From Gallintestinimicrobium propionicum (GTDB lineage Bacteria > Bacillota > Clostridia > Lachnospirales > Lachnospiraceae), in NCBI RefSeq assembly GCF_025567525.1, contig NZ_JAOQJY010000006.1, positions 128,724 to 192,723 of the forward strand: DNA of 64,000 nt, read 5' to 3'. The translations under genes were made by a program, and so were the position numbers. Below are positions 34,199 through 42,780 of this stretch, piece by piece. The notes beneath the pieces are model-generated. The model had not been told where the DNA came from. It saw only the letters and a list, made by a program, of their open reading frames with translations, and ran no database searches. Numbering within the stretch: the stretch's first letter is position 1; each line of letters opens with the position of its first letter.

Positions 34199-35746
34199 TT
34201 ATTTCGTTTGTAACCGGGTAAGAATACTGCTTATATCCATCATCTTTTCAACTGCAGTAAACGCAACGTTCTCTCCATCGTGGATGAGACTCCAGGTTTC
34301 TCCGTATGCCTTCTTTTCAAGAAGCTCCGAAAGAAGGAAGGTGGAGGTTGCTCTCTTTGTAGCGAAGATAATCCTTCTCACGCCCTGTTTTCTGAGCGCT
34401 TCGATGTCCTCCATTTTTCCCGTCAGCATGGCAAAATCGGAATCCGTCGCAATTGCCAGCACGTCTTTCTTCTGCGCGGTAGCAAAAATCATGGCTTTTC
34501 CGTCCTGACCTACTACCTGATAAAAATGTCCTTGTACGGGAGCCTTGTATCCTGTGCTTTTTCCATTTCCCTGTACCGGCTCTGATGCAGATGTCTGCAT
34601 TCTGTATTCCACAGGTGCTGCGGTTTCACCGGGAGATGTCGGCTCAGGCTGTCCGGAACCCAACGTAGTGCTTGTTGGCTCATCCTTTGTCATATCCGCA
34701 CCGGGTGCGTAATACTCGATTTTACCTGTCGTCAGGTTGGAGGTATCCGGCTCTGTCTCCGCACCGTTTACAGGAATGCATGGTTCGGGATAGTCTCCAT
34801 TATGGCTGCCGCCGTTACCGATTCCTGCGCCTGCTCCATCCCCTTCATCTGCTGGGCCGCCTTGTACCTTCAGCGTTGCATCTCCTGAAACAGTGATCTT
34901 TTCTCCATTTTTTCGTAAGCCGCCGCCGATGCCTGCTCCATTGGTGCCGCCGGCCGCTGTGACCTCGCCGTCGGTGATGGTGATGTTTTTGCCTTCGCCG
35001 TGGTCACCTCCACCAATGCCTGCCCCATAATCGCCGCCGGTAGCTGTGACCTTGCCGCCGGCGATCGTGATGTCATTGCCATCTCCAAAGAAACCTCCGC
35101 CGATGCCTGCTCCATTGGTGCCGCCGATAGCTGTAACCTTTCCGCCTGCGATGGTGATGTTTTTGCCGCCTGCACTGAAGCCTCCACCAATGCCAGCCCC
35201 GCAATCGCCGCCAGTAGCTGTGATATCGCCGCCGGTGATGGTGATGTTACTGCCATTGTCTGAGTCGCCGCCGCCAATACCAGCCCCGTAATTGCCGCCG
35301 GTAGCGATCAGCTTGCCGTTTTCATTTTCATCCGTAATGGTCATTTTACCGTCATTGCTCTTTTCCAGACCGGCATAATTCCTACCACTCTGAAGGGTAT
35401 TTGTGCCATCCAGCTCGATGTTTACATTGCCCTTTCCATTTGTAGAAACAGCAGCGTCGCTTGTATTGATGTTTACATCGGAGATGGTCACGTTTGCCGT
35501 CGCATTCTCAGCTGCATTGATCGTGATTGTGTTGCCTGTCTCTACAGAGCTCTTCCGCTGTGTAATCACAGGAGCCTCATCCGGCACGGCAGAGCCGCTG
35601 CCCTGCGTTACCGTCTGTTCGGAATTGTCTGCGTTTACCGTAACGCTGCCATCCTCCAGATACCAGTTGGCGGCATAGGTTGTCATGGGCAGGCTTACAC
35701 TCATGACCAGGGCGATCATACTTGCTGTCAGCTTTTTTTTCTTCAT
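34199..35746 (-). CDS. Secreted protein with tandem 29-residue Gly-rich repeats
   Basis: A 515-residue protein with a clear signal peptide (residues 1-26, ending TTYAA). An N-terminal region has short beta repeats. From residue 150 to about 288 there are four exact-length 29-residue repeats plus a partial fifth, each GG(x)xGAGIGGG...ITI.GG.(V/I)TA, a pattern expected to coil into a beta-solenoid. A Pro/Thr/Glu linker and a C-terminal domain (about 400-515; MIFATAQKKDVLAIATDSDF, WSLIHDGENVAFTAVEKM) follow. Similar proteins are annotated as carbohydrate-binding or cell-surface. It lies directly downstream of a TetR gene. Confidence 0.8.
   Translation of the reverse strand: MKKKKLTASMIALVMSVSLPMTTYAANWYLEDGSVTVNADNSEQTVTQGSGSAVPDEAPVITQRKSSVETGNTITINAAENATANVTISDVNINTSDAAVSTNGKGNVNIELDGTNTLQSGRNYAGLEKSNDGKMTITDENENGKLIATGGNYGAGIGGGDSDNGSNITITGGDITATGGDCGAGIGGGFSAGGKNITIAGGKVTAIGGTNGAGIGGGFFGDGNDITIAGGKVTATGGDYGAGIGGGDHGEGKNITITDGEVTAAGGTNGAGIGGGLRKNGEKITVSGDATLKVQGGPADEGDGAGAGIGNGGSHNGDYPEPCIPVNGAETEPDTSNLTTGKIEYYAPGADMTKDEPTSTTLGSGQPEPTSPGETAAPVEYRMQTSASEPVQGNGKSTGYKAPVQGHFYQVVGQDGKAMIFATAQKKDVLAIATDSDFAMLTGKMEDIEALRKQGVRRIIFATKRATSTFLLSELLEKKAYGETWSLIHDGENVAFTAVEKMMDISSILTRLQTK
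34883..35299 (-). repeat. 87-bp tandem coding repeat
   Basis: DNA of the four-and-a-half 29-residue repeats in the secreted protein. Units are close enough at DNA level to recombine, so copy number may vary between strains. Confidence 0.8.
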
Positions 35747-35777
35747 TGGGTTTCCTCCCTCTTTTCCTTTTCCATTT

Positions 35778-36467
35778 TTACATTATCCCCTGTAATGAAA
35801 ATTCATAGTGCATGGCAAGTGCTTTGAACAGCTTCTGCATCACCTGTTCAGAGATCGTGCGGATATCGAGTCCCTCCATGAATCGAATCACCCGCCCGAT
35901 TTCTTCCTCTGGAACGTTATAGGCCCGAAGGCTCATCATGAAAAATAAGCGAAGCTTCTTCTCCAATGTCAGCTCTGCATCACACGGATGCGCCATGTAA
36001 CCTCGCATGATGCCTGCAGATCCGATCTCCAGCTCGTAAAAGTCACGCTCTGTCAGCTCCGGCTGATAGGGCCCGAAAATCTGATACAGCTCTTTGGCTG
36101 TTTCGCGCTGAATATACTCACAGGCTTCCTTCTGGGTATAGGCTTCCATATAGATTTCCCGCAGGTTTTCATTCAGCTCTGTAAGCGTCATCTGGATCGC
36201 TGTTTCCACTGCATAAACATAGACCGGAGGGAGCTTTGTGCTCGCTGCGCTTCTTGCCATCGAAAACTGATTTTCAAACATGAACTGCACAAGCTCTGTC
36301 AGTACGCCGTCCTTTGCGCGGAAAATGTTCTGGAAGCTGCTGCTGGACACGCTGGACTTCCCGATGATTTCCGCCATGGTTGTCTTTTTGTACCCCTGCT
36401 CCAGGAAAAGTTTTACGCATACCTGCAGGATGCGTTTCTTTGTTGGTTCGCTTAAACTTGTTGCCAT
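35778..36467 (-). CDS. TetR-family transcriptional regulator
   Basis: A 229-residue regulator with an N-terminal helix-turn-helix of the TetR type (KKRILQVCVKLFLEQGYKKTTMAEII followed by VSSSSFQNIFRAKDGVL) and an all-helical ligand domain. It lies 31 bases upstream of the secreted repeat protein and probably shares its transcript and controls it. A near-palindrome at 36507-36528 in its promoter is the likely operator. The ligand is unknown. Confidence 0.9.
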   Translation of the reverse strand: MATSLSEPTKKRILQVCVKLFLEQGYKKTTMAEIIGKSSVSSSSFQNIFRAKDGVLTELVQFMFENQFSMARSAASTKLPPVYVYAVETAIQMTLTELNENLREIYMEAYTQKEACEYIQRETAKELYQIFGPYQPELTERDFYELEIGSAGIMRGYMAHPCDAELTLEKKLRLFFMMSLRAYNVPEEEIGRVIRFMEGLDIRTISEQVMQKLFKALAMHYEFSLQGIM

Positions 36468-36506
36468 TTGTCCTCGTCCTCATCCTATGTACTATCTTTG
36501 TTTTTT

Positions 36507-36528
36507 ATATGGTCTATACACCAAATAT
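36507..36528. promoter_or_regulatory. Candidate TetR operator
   Basis: ATATGGTCTATACACCAAATAT: GGT..TATA..ACC is symmetrical with A/T flanks. It sits 40-60 bases before the TetR start. Confidence 0.5.
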
Positions 36529-36551
36529 AGCATGAAATAGATGTTCTCGTC

Positions 36552-36690
36552 AAGAAGTTTCTGGCTCGTGTACCAGCGCATCGACTGCAGTAAACGCAAC
36601 GTTCTCTCCATCGTGGATGAGGCTCCAATCTGGCTTGTCTGTGGGTGAATTATCTCTTATCGTAATATACTTCTGATCAGCTCAATGTAG
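36552..36690 (-). pseudogene. C-terminal remnant of a second repeat-protein gene
   Basis: The frame reads DQKYITIRDN, then WSLIHDGENVAFTAVDALV and a stop codon. WSLIHDGENVAFTAV is identical to the C-terminus of the intact gene, and DNA at 36584-36627 nearly duplicates 34249-34292. The N-terminal part is missing. Confidence 0.7.
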
Positions 36691-36852
36691 TTCACTTTTA
36701 CAGTTTCATAGAAAATATTGTCAGAAATCAATTTCATAGTTGAATCAACATAATCGTCAGCATAAAAATCTTCTCGTATGAGTTCTTCTGCTGCAGCCAG
36801 CAGCTTCGGCATGGGAATCCCCAGCTTCCGAAAAGTTTCGTAATCCCGCAGT
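36660..36852 (-). pseudogene. Degenerate open frame of unknown origin
   Basis: About 60 codons without a start read ELRDYETFRKLGIPMPKLL, then EELIREDFYADDYVDS, ending RSILR stop near 36652. It begins inside the end of the AlkD-like gene in another frame and has no ribosome site. The first half recalls the N-terminal lobe of aminoglycoside-type phosphotransferases, but I am not confident of that. Confidence 0.4.
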
Positions 36853-37503
36853 TCAGATTGGAGCTTGTTTCAGTTCCGTCCGCAAGGCTTTGAATTTCAC
36901 TTTCCACTCGTCGGAAACCCGGTAGGAATCACAGATTTTCTGAATGGCCTTGCCGCAGATGGAATAAGGAAGCCCACAGCTTTTCATCCACCGATGAACA
37001 ACCTCCGGCTCAAAAATAGTCAGCTCTGCGATCAACCAGGCTTGCGCCATCTGCACATAATAGTGATCATCTGCTTTCATCAGCGGCAGCAACCGCTCTG
37101 CATGACCATGCCCCAGCCGGGAAATGAACATTACATAGCCCCAGCGACGAATAAATGGATCATCGGAATGAATATATTCCTGAGCATACCCTATCGCCAT
37201 TTCAAAATCCAGCGCCGCCACATACCGAATGATCTGATCCGTGTGCCACCAATCCGTAAACAGTAAATTCTCATGGATGAAAGCCATCCGTGCAGCCACA
37301 TCCTTAATTTGCTGTAAATTTACATAATAGTAGATTCGATGAAACTGCTGCTCCGTCAAAATATGTTCCCGAAGGGGTGCCGCATCCGCCTGTTCCTTGA
37401 CATAGCGGCGGATCAGCCTGTCCACGTCTGCTGTTTTGTATTGCCCCAAAGCGTCCAGATCCTGCTGAACGGACTGTGGGGTTAAACGTTTTCTTTCTTC
37501 CAT
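36853..37503 (-). CDS. AlkD-like DNA alkylation repair protein
   Basis: A 216-residue all-helical HEAT-like repeat protein. The segments LLFTDWWHTDQIIRYVAALDF, RRWGYVMFISRL and AQAWLIAELTIFEP correspond to the short AlkD-type (PF08713) proteins common in Firmicutes. AlkD-type glycosylases remove bulky alkylated purines without base flipping; activity of this short form is untested. It starts at ATG 37503 and is followed by decayed DNA. Upstream come GNAT and PPOX genes on the same strand, suggesting a loose operon of small enzymes. Confidence 0.82.
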   Translation of the reverse strand: MEERKRLTPQSVQQDLDALGQYKTADVDRLIRRYVKEQADAAPLREHILTEQQFHRIYYYVNLQQIKDVAARMAFIHENLLFTDWWHTDQIIRYVAALDFEMAIGYAQEYIHSDDPFIRRWGYVMFISRLGHGHAERLLPLMKADDHYYVQMAQAWLIAELTIFEPEVVHRWMKSCGLPYSICGKAIQKICDSYRVSDEWKVKFKALRTELKQAPI

Positions 37504-37518
37504 AATCTTTTCTCCATA

Positions 37519-38034
37519 TTATTCTTCCAAACTCAAATTCATTAGGTCAAAGTCGATATCCTGCCCGTTGATTCTGAAAAATGCCGGGAAGGTGCACAGC
37601 TTGCGAAAACCGTATTTTTCATAAAGGTGGATGGCACGAAAATTGTCGCTTCGCACTTCCAGATTCAACTGACGGAAGTCATTTTCCTTTGCGAAAGAAA
37701 GGATTGCTTCCGTCAGCGCAGAGGCCGCACCGCAGCCCCACCATGCTTTTTTCAGGCTGATCCCGAACTCTCCACGATGGCACATTCGATTGTTCTTGCG
37801 GTTCAGGCTTGCTGTTCCGATGATCTCACCGTTCACTTTGGCAAGATACTGAACATTGTCCGTCGATTGAGCTTGCAGACGCAGATAGGATTGCTCTGCT
37901 TCCAAGTCCAGGAGCACACCCTCCGGTCCAAAGCTGAGGTTATCTGTTTCTCCACCGATGATTTTCAGGTAGTTCAGCAAGGCAGCCGCATCCTCTGCTT
38001 GTGCACGGACAATTTCAAACATTGTATGTTTCAT
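37519..38034 (-). CDS. GNAT-family N-acetyltransferase
   Basis: A 171-residue GNAT protein. The acetyl-CoA site lies in the GEFGISLKKAWWGCGAASALTEAIL region (the RGxGxA/G-like loop), followed by LNLEVRSDNFRAIHLYEKYGF, a typical motif B. The start is ATG 38034, with GGAGG five bases upstream. It resembles RimI/RimL-like or spermidine-type enzymes; the acceptor is unknown. The 15-base gap to the AlkD-like gene suggests co-transcription. Confidence 0.88.
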   Translation of the reverse strand: MKHTMFEIVRAQAEDAAALLNYLKIIGGETDNLSFGPEGVLLDLEAEQSYLRLQAQSTDNVQYLAKVNGEIIGTASLNRKNNRMCHRGEFGISLKKAWWGCGAASALTEAILSFAKENDFRQLNLEVRSDNFRAIHLYEKYGFRKLCTFPAFFRINGQDIDFDLMNLSLEE

Positions 38035-38056
38035 CGTTTCCTCCATAAACAATAAT

Positions 38057-38491
38057 TTACGGTTGCCTTAAAAAATCAATCTCGTATCGTATTCCATGCG
38101 AAAGCAATAATCCGTCTGTTAGGTCAATACGCAAAATACAAGTGTTTACATCATCAAAATTATTATGTCCATTATCGATCCATGCAGAAAATACCTCTCG
38201 CATCTTATTTGCAATCTCTTTGTTTTCTTCTTTTCCAAAATACCCCAAATTAACACCTTTTCCATGTGCGGTAAACCACTCGCCGGTAAGTGCAACCGTT
38301 GGATTTACTTCGATCTGCTTCATTTTGTTTGATAACCCATATGTAAGCACATAAAATGCACCATCCACATAAAAGGTATTTACATTACGAACATAAGGAA
38401 TTTCATTTACTGCAGTTGCCAAAGCAATAATACTGTCTTTTCCAAAGCGCTCCATTAGTATTTTTTCAGCTTCTTTTGTTAATTTTTCCAT
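38057..38491 (-). CDS. Pyridoxamine 5'-phosphate oxidase-family flavoprotein
   Basis: A 144-residue split-barrel FMN-binding protein: IIALATAVNEIPYVRNVNTFYVDGAFYVLT is the PPOX-type start and ALTGEWFTAHGKG follows. Small stand-alone members of this family are often annotated as nitroreductase- or general stress-type FMN proteins and not as true PdxH. It starts at ATG 38491. It lies 18 bases downstream of the SdpI-like gene. Confidence 0.85.
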   Translation of the reverse strand: MEKLTKEAEKILMERFGKDSIIALATAVNEIPYVRNVNTFYVDGAFYVLTYGLSNKMKQIEVNPTVALTGEWFTAHGKGVNLGYFGKEENKEIANKMREVFSAWIDNGHNNFDDVNTCILRIDLTDGLLLSHGIRYEIDFLRQP

Positions 38492-38508
38492 TATTTACCT
38501 CTACAAAT

Positions 38509-38916
38509 TTATCTACGTGTTCCGTTATCATTAAAATGTTTTTGCAAAGCTTTCTCTGTCGGATAAATTGATACAATCAAAATAATACTTTGAATTGTTA
38601 TTAGAATTCCCCCTGCAGCCCCAATCGTATTTTCATCACGATGGTATAACGGAATATGTATCAAAGCAGATGGTATCATCATTAACCATCCTATTTTCCA
38701 CCAAAGTTTTCCACAATAGTCGTGAGCAAATTTCCATGTATCTATATTTTTCATTGAACGAGTTGTTCTGTAACCTAACATACCATTTATATGTTTTGGA
38801 CAATGTTTCCACATCATTCTTCCAAGAACCACCATAACAATTGGAATTAATAAATCACTTATTAACATAAACCACCAAAACCACAAAAAATCCACCTCCC
38901 AAAATTTCGATTGCAT
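38509..38916 (-). CDS. SdpI-family membrane protein
   Basis: A 135-residue protein with three to four hydrophobic segments and the family motif NGMLGYRTTRSMKN, the hallmark of the SdpI/YhfL C-terminal family (PF13630). Bacillus SdpI gives immunity to the SdpC toxin, but many homologues have no known toxin. No toxin gene is visible nearby. It starts at ATG 38916 with GAGGTG upstream. Confidence 0.82.
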   Translation of the reverse strand: MQSKFWEVDFLWFWWFMLISDLLIPIVMVVLGRMMWKHCPKHINGMLGYRTTRSMKNIDTWKFAHDYCGKLWWKIGWLMMIPSALIHIPLYHRDENTIGAAGGILITIQSIILIVSIYPTEKALQKHFNDNGTRR

Positions 38917-38925
38917 CGGTTCACC

Positions 38926-39708
38926 TCATGGCAGAAGCCTGAACGCCTGCTCCAGCAGCCAGTCTCGGCTTTCCAGAAAATCGTATCCCAGCAGCGCCTC
39001 TATCTCCTCCGATTGACCGTATAGCTTGTCGCAAATATCGACATCCTGTAAAGTAATCGTCTGGTTTTGAAACCGAAGCTGCAGTTCCCGCACATAGGGA
39101 ATCCGTTTATATTGTGAAGTCCCGACACCAGCAATTTCGGTTTCGTGATAGTGAATGTCAGGAAGCCGAGAATACCAAGAGGCGCTGAGGATGGAGCCGG
39201 TATGCCCGGTGTCAACTCTGGCCGAAAAGCACCGCCCAGCATACTCCGGGGAAACGACTGGGCCGTGCTTGATTTCAGGACTTAGATGTTCAGCCGTCCT
39301 TTCCGGTAAGCTGACCGATAAGGATTCGTCTTTTGTGGAATAACTCCAACGATATCGGGAAATCACGTCCCATCCGAGCAGCATTTCAGCCGGGAAAATC
39401 CTGCCGCTTTCATCGCTGTGTGCAAAATCTGCATCATCCGTTACGAGCACCTTGCATTTTTCAACACAAATATCTCCGATCCGGATGCCGGGAATAGCAG
39501 CAGTCTGAAACTCACGAACCATACCATTATTGTTTCCGGCGCGGAGAGTCTCTTTTTCGGGTACGGCACAAAACCGGTGCAGAAGGCTTTTTGAGATAAC
39601 CGTCATACCCGCGCCGGTGTCAAACAATGCGATGGCATTCACATTTTCAATTTGGACGTTTACAAACAGAAGGTTTGCAAATTTGCTGCTCGACAGGCAA
39701 TTTATCAT
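38926..39708 (-). CDS. Retropepsin-like aspartyl protease, two-domain
   Basis: A 260-residue protein with two pepsin-type catalytic signatures: FDTGAGMTVIS near residue 30 and VDTGHTGSILS near residue 160, each followed by a hydrophobic-hydrophobic-Gly block (MLLGWDVIS and ALLGYDFLE). This resembles an internally duplicated retropepsin-like fold in one chain. There is no signal peptide. The start is ATG 39708 with GGGAGGGG upstream. Natural substrates of such bacterial proteases are unknown. Confidence 0.82.
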   Translation of the reverse strand: MINCLSSSKFANLLFVNVQIENVNAIALFDTGAGMTVISKSLLHRFCAVPEKETLRAGNNNGMVREFQTAAIPGIRIGDICVEKCKVLVTDDADFAHSDESGRIFPAEMLLGWDVISRYRWSYSTKDESLSVSLPERTAEHLSPEIKHGPVVSPEYAGRCFSARVDTGHTGSILSASWYSRLPDIHYHETEIAGVGTSQYKRIPYVRELQLRFQNQTITLQDVDICDKLYGQSEEIEALLGYDFLESRDWLLEQAFRLLP

Positions 39709-39790
39709 TGGATCATCCCCTCCCAATACAAATGATACACTGCATACTTGCCGCCGTCAAAGGTCTGCATAATAATGGAAGGATCTGCAA

Positions 39791-39831
39791 CAATAGAATG
39801 CACGCTCTGCGAGCATTCTATTGTCATGAAT
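39791..39831 (+). repeat. Family-1 palindrome, copy 4 (consensus)
   Basis: CAATAGAATGC-A-CGC-TCT-GCG-A-GCATTCTATTG, then TCATGAATC. Two arms of 11 and 3 bp are separated by one A-A mismatch. It is identical over 41 bases to the copy at 43340. Confidence 0.9.
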
Positions 39832-39853
39832 CAAGGCAAGATGTCCAGTCCTC

Positions 39854-41443
39854 TTATAAAACTTCAAATATCTTTGCACCCCTGGTCATCAGCCAATGAT
39901 GAAGCCAGCCAGCGGCCACGAAAAGTGCCGCGCAGACCAGCACGAAATAAGTGCTGATACTTACAACATTTCTTAACATCACATAGATTCCTGCAAGCGC
40001 TATTACCATCAACCAGCCGCCAAACAAGGTTACCGCAACCGGAACGCTTTGCTTGATGGGTACAATCTCGCTCATCCAGTTCAAATTCGGCATTTTCAGG
40101 TTCAAGGCCAGACCGATTTCTGCCATCAGGAGTGCAAACAATGCAGAGACCACGGGAATCAAAATGCCATATACCAATCCCGGTTTTGTCAGCCACTCCA
40201 AAACAGCCACCAGCGGAATGGCCGGAAGGAACGTCAGAAGCAAGTGCAGGTGCAGTTTTGCCCGAAGCACCTGACTGCCGGACACAGGCATAGACTGGGC
40301 GATCCACAGATTTTTGCCCTCCAAAGAAATGGATGGAGCAGTCATAATATTCATCGTCGCAAACAGACAAACGATTGCGACAGCCAGCAGTGGGAGGCAG
40401 GATTCCAGCCCCGGTATGGAGAAAAAATCCCGAACAGAGGCCGATTTTAAAACCAAAGCCGCTGCGGAAAACGGCATCAGTACAATGCCAAGCCCACAAT
40501 TCAGCATATAATTAGTGCTGCCCACAAAGCGGCGCAGTTCTTTTTGCAGCAATGCTCCGCTGACCGAGCCGGTTTTGACCGTCTGCTCCTTGTAAACCGT
40601 TTTTGTCTCGCCATGGTTGGTGGTTGCCAGTTTTAAGAAGCTGTGGGACAAAACCAAATAGGTAGTCACTCCCGCCGCCAGCACAATTCCCGTAAAAATC
40701 AGCATGGAAAGAGCATTTCCCTCTGCTGCCATACCCATGTGATACAGAGGATAGAGGAAAATCCTCAGCTTTTCTCCAAAGGCTTCGAGATTGAGAAGTA
40801 TCATTTGAAAGATGGAATATGCCATCCCGCAAACATAATAGTATGCCCCAATAAACGCCAGTGAAATCACAACGGTAATGATCTTCTTGTGCTTAACCTT
40901 CGTTGCCACCAGTGCAACCACCCAGCCGAGGATAGCCGACAGCACCAGAATCAGCACCGGCAGCACCAACGGAATCAGCAGCACATGAATGGTTCCCATA
41001 ATGGAAACGGGTGCGTTCACAAACCAGATCAGCAGTGTCGGGAGCATCACGATCAGCTCATACATCAGCCCCATGGCATAGACGCCAGACAGCCGAGCCA
41101 GCAAAATTTGTGACGCAGGAATCGGCATCGCCAGCAGCAAGTCATTGTCCTTGGCCTGATAAAGGGAGCTATAGGTATTGAATACGCTGCCGAACACGCC
41201 AAGAAAAACAGCCAGCAGTCCCATGATGCACCAATACATCCATCCCATATTGGCAGAAAGCAGCGACTCGCAAAGCGCATTGGCGGCACCCCCAAAGATC
41301 ACTCCAAGAAAGCCAAACAGGAGCAGATACAAAACTGCCGTGCCGACAACTCCTTTTGCACTGCGGTGCTTTCCCGTCTTTTTCTCCTGATACAGCCAGG
41401 AAAAAACCTCCATCATTTGCCGTTTGAATAGTGCTTTTGTCAT
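39854..41443 (-). CDS. ABC-2-type transporter permease, 12-13 membrane segments
   Basis: A 529-residue hydrophobic protein with about a dozen membrane segments and no ATPase domain. It starts four bases inside the end of the ATPase gene (ATGA overlap), so the two are translationally coupled. The layout resembles large ABC permeases of Firmicutes linked to antimicrobial peptide resistance or lipid export; no substrate is readable. It is the last gene of the LytTR-DUF3021-KTR-ATPase-permease operon. Three residues (LEV at the end) contact the family-1 repeat region downstream. Confidence 0.88.
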   Translation of the reverse strand: MTKALFKRQMMEVFSWLYQEKKTGKHRSAKGVVGTAVLYLLLFGFLGVIFGGAANALCESLLSANMGWMYWCIMGLLAVFLGVFGSVFNTYSSLYQAKDNDLLLAMPIPASQILLARLSGVYAMGLMYELIVMLPTLLIWFVNAPVSIMGTIHVLLIPLVLPVLILVLSAILGWVVALVATKVKHKKIITVVISLAFIGAYYYVCGMAYSIFQMILLNLEAFGEKLRIFLYPLYHMGMAAEGNALSMLIFTGIVLAAGVTTYLVLSHSFLKLATTNHGETKTVYKEQTVKTGSVSGALLQKELRRFVGSTNYMLNCGLGIVLMPFSAAALVLKSASVRDFFSIPGLESCLPLLAVAIVCLFATMNIMTAPSISLEGKNLWIAQSMPVSGSQVLRAKLHLHLLLTFLPAIPLVAVLEWLTKPGLVYGILIPVVSALFALLMAEIGLALNLKMPNLNWMSEIVPIKQSVPVAVTLFGGWLMVIALAGIYVMLRNVVSISTYFVLVCAALFVAAGWLHHWLMTRGAKIFEVL

Positions 41444-42150
41444 CCTTCACCCTCCAGTTCCAGAAATACATCTTCCAAAGAAGTATCTCCCTTAACCTCC
41501 TCCATGGTTCCGGATCTCACCAGCTTACCGCCCTTGATGATGGCGACCTTGTCGCAGAGCTTTTCCGCAACCTCCAACACATGAGTAGAAAAGAAAATTG
41601 CCGATCCCTTGCCGCACAGATCACGCATGATGGATTTCAGCAAATGGGAGGCTTTGGGATCAAGTCCCACAAAAGGCTCGTCCATGATAATGAGCTTCGG
41701 CTGGTGGATCAATGCGGAAATGATCGCCAGCTTTTGCTTCATGCCGTGAGAGTAAGCGGAAATTGGCTGCGCCAGATCTGCCGTCAACTCAAAGGCATCT
41801 GCGTAGCGGCGAATCCGATATTTGCGGTCAGCAGCACCGACCCCAAAAATATCCGCCACAAAATTCAAATACTGAATTCCCGTCATAAATTCATACAGGT
41901 CTGGATTGTCGGGAATATAGGCAAGCTTCCGTTTGCAGTCAATCGGGTTTTCCTTCACCGAAATTCCATCAATGAAAATATCGCCGCTCTCAAACTGCAA
42001 AATGCCGCAGCAGGATTTCAGGGTCGTGGTCTTGCCTGCTCCGTTATGTCCAATGAAGCCGTAGATCTCACCGGGCTTGATCTGCAAAGACAGGTCATCC
42101 ACTGCCTTTTTCTCTCCGTATTTTTTTGTCAAATGCTCGATTTTCAACAT
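41440..42150 (-). CDS. ABC transporter ATP-binding protein
   Basis: A 236-residue ATPase: Walker A GHNGAGKTTTLK, a YSHGMKQKLAI signature (SHGMKQ variant), Walker B LIIMDEPFVGLD and the switch His in FFSTHVLEV. The variant signature is common in BcrA/CcmA-type exporters. The start at ATG 42150 has GGAGG upstream and overlaps the end of the KTR gene by seven bases. It works with the permease at 39854. Confidence 0.93.
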   Translation of the reverse strand: MLKIEHLTKKYGEKKAVDDLSLQIKPGEIYGFIGHNGAGKTTTLKSCCGILQFESGDIFIDGISVKENPIDCKRKLAYIPDNPDLYEFMTGIQYLNFVADIFGVGAADRKYRIRRYADAFELTADLAQPISAYSHGMKQKLAIISALIHQPKLIIMDEPFVGLDPKASHLLKSIMRDLCGKGSAIFFSTHVLEVAEKLCDKVAIIKGGKLVRSGTMEEVKGDTSLEDVFLELEGEG

Positions 42151-42320
42151 TTTTTCTGTTCCTCCATTTTCCCATCGTGACAGGAAACCACACATTCATA
42201 GCGGCACTTGGGGCAAAAGAGGGGAAAGTCCTCCAGCACCGTATGCGTCCGAATCTGCGTCCGTGTCTTGCTGCCACATTTTGGGCATAATATCCAATCT
42301 ATTTTCTCTTTATTCTCCAT
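42144..42320 (-). CDS. Small cysteine-rich KTR-type zinc protein
   Basis: A 58-residue protein with two CxxC knuckles: LCPKCGSKTRTQIR and LFCPKCRYECVV, plus a third Cys pair at the C-terminus. CPxCGxKTR.xI followed by L..FPL.CPKC is the Cys-rich KTR family (PF14205), frequent in Firmicutes and often beside transporters or on mobile elements. It probably binds one zinc; the role is unknown. It starts at ATG 42320 after an AAGGGG site and overlaps the ATPase gene by seven bases. Confidence 0.85.
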   Translation of the reverse strand: MENKEKIDWILCPKCGSKTRTQIRTHTVLEDFPLFCPKCRYECVVSCHDGKMEEQKKC

Positions 42321-42333
42321 TCAACATCACCCC

Positions 42334-42771
42334 TTACTGTAAATCCTGTTCTTGAGCTTTCCTGCGACGGAGAAGCTGCCTGTTTACCTCGGTAGCTGTT
42401 CGGGCGGTCTGACCAAAATCAATCAAATGCCAGACAATTTTGGCAGCCAGAATAAAGCTGGCGTAAATCATCCCATCCAAGGAGTTGTACCAAAACTCCC
42501 AATGATGTGCAAGAGGGAGCAAAACTGCTTCCAGGAGCACTGTGTGTAATGCAGTACGGAACCACCAGTCCCCTAAGGTCAGCTCCCTTTTTGAATAATA
42601 AACTGCCAACGATGCCATACACACCAGTGTGAAAATGATACATCTGCCGAAAAAAGTAACTACCGGCAATTCGGAAGTAGGATTAAACAGCAGACACATG
42701 AAAAAGGTGCTGAGCATGATGATCCCATAAGCCACTACAAAGCGGTGGAGCCAAAACACGATTTTTTTCAT
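42334..42771 (-). CDS. DUF3021 membrane protein
   Basis: A 145-residue protein with four membrane segments and the DUF3021 features (RFVVAYGIIML, FGRCIIFTLVC, HWEFWYNSL). DUF3021 proteins almost always sit next to a LytTR-only DNA-binding protein, as here, and are thought to act as its membrane-bound partner. The start at ATG 42771 has AGGAGG five bases upstream, and the frame's GTG/TTG alternatives are worse. It follows the LytTR gene after nine bases. Confidence 0.88.
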   Translation of the reverse strand: MKKIVFWLHRFVVAYGIIMLSTFFMCLLFNPTSELPVVTFFGRCIIFTLVCMASLAVYYSKRELTLGDWWFRTALHTVLLEAVLLPLAHHWEFWYNSLDGMIYASFILAAKIVWHLIDFGQTARTATEVNRQLLRRRKAQEQDLQ

Positions 42772-42780
42772 AAGCACCTC

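Noticed and set aside
38509..38916. Toxin-immunity system around the SdpI-like gene
   Set aside because: No SdpC-like toxin, secretion gene or paired regulator lies beside it; SdpI-family proteins commonly occur alone.
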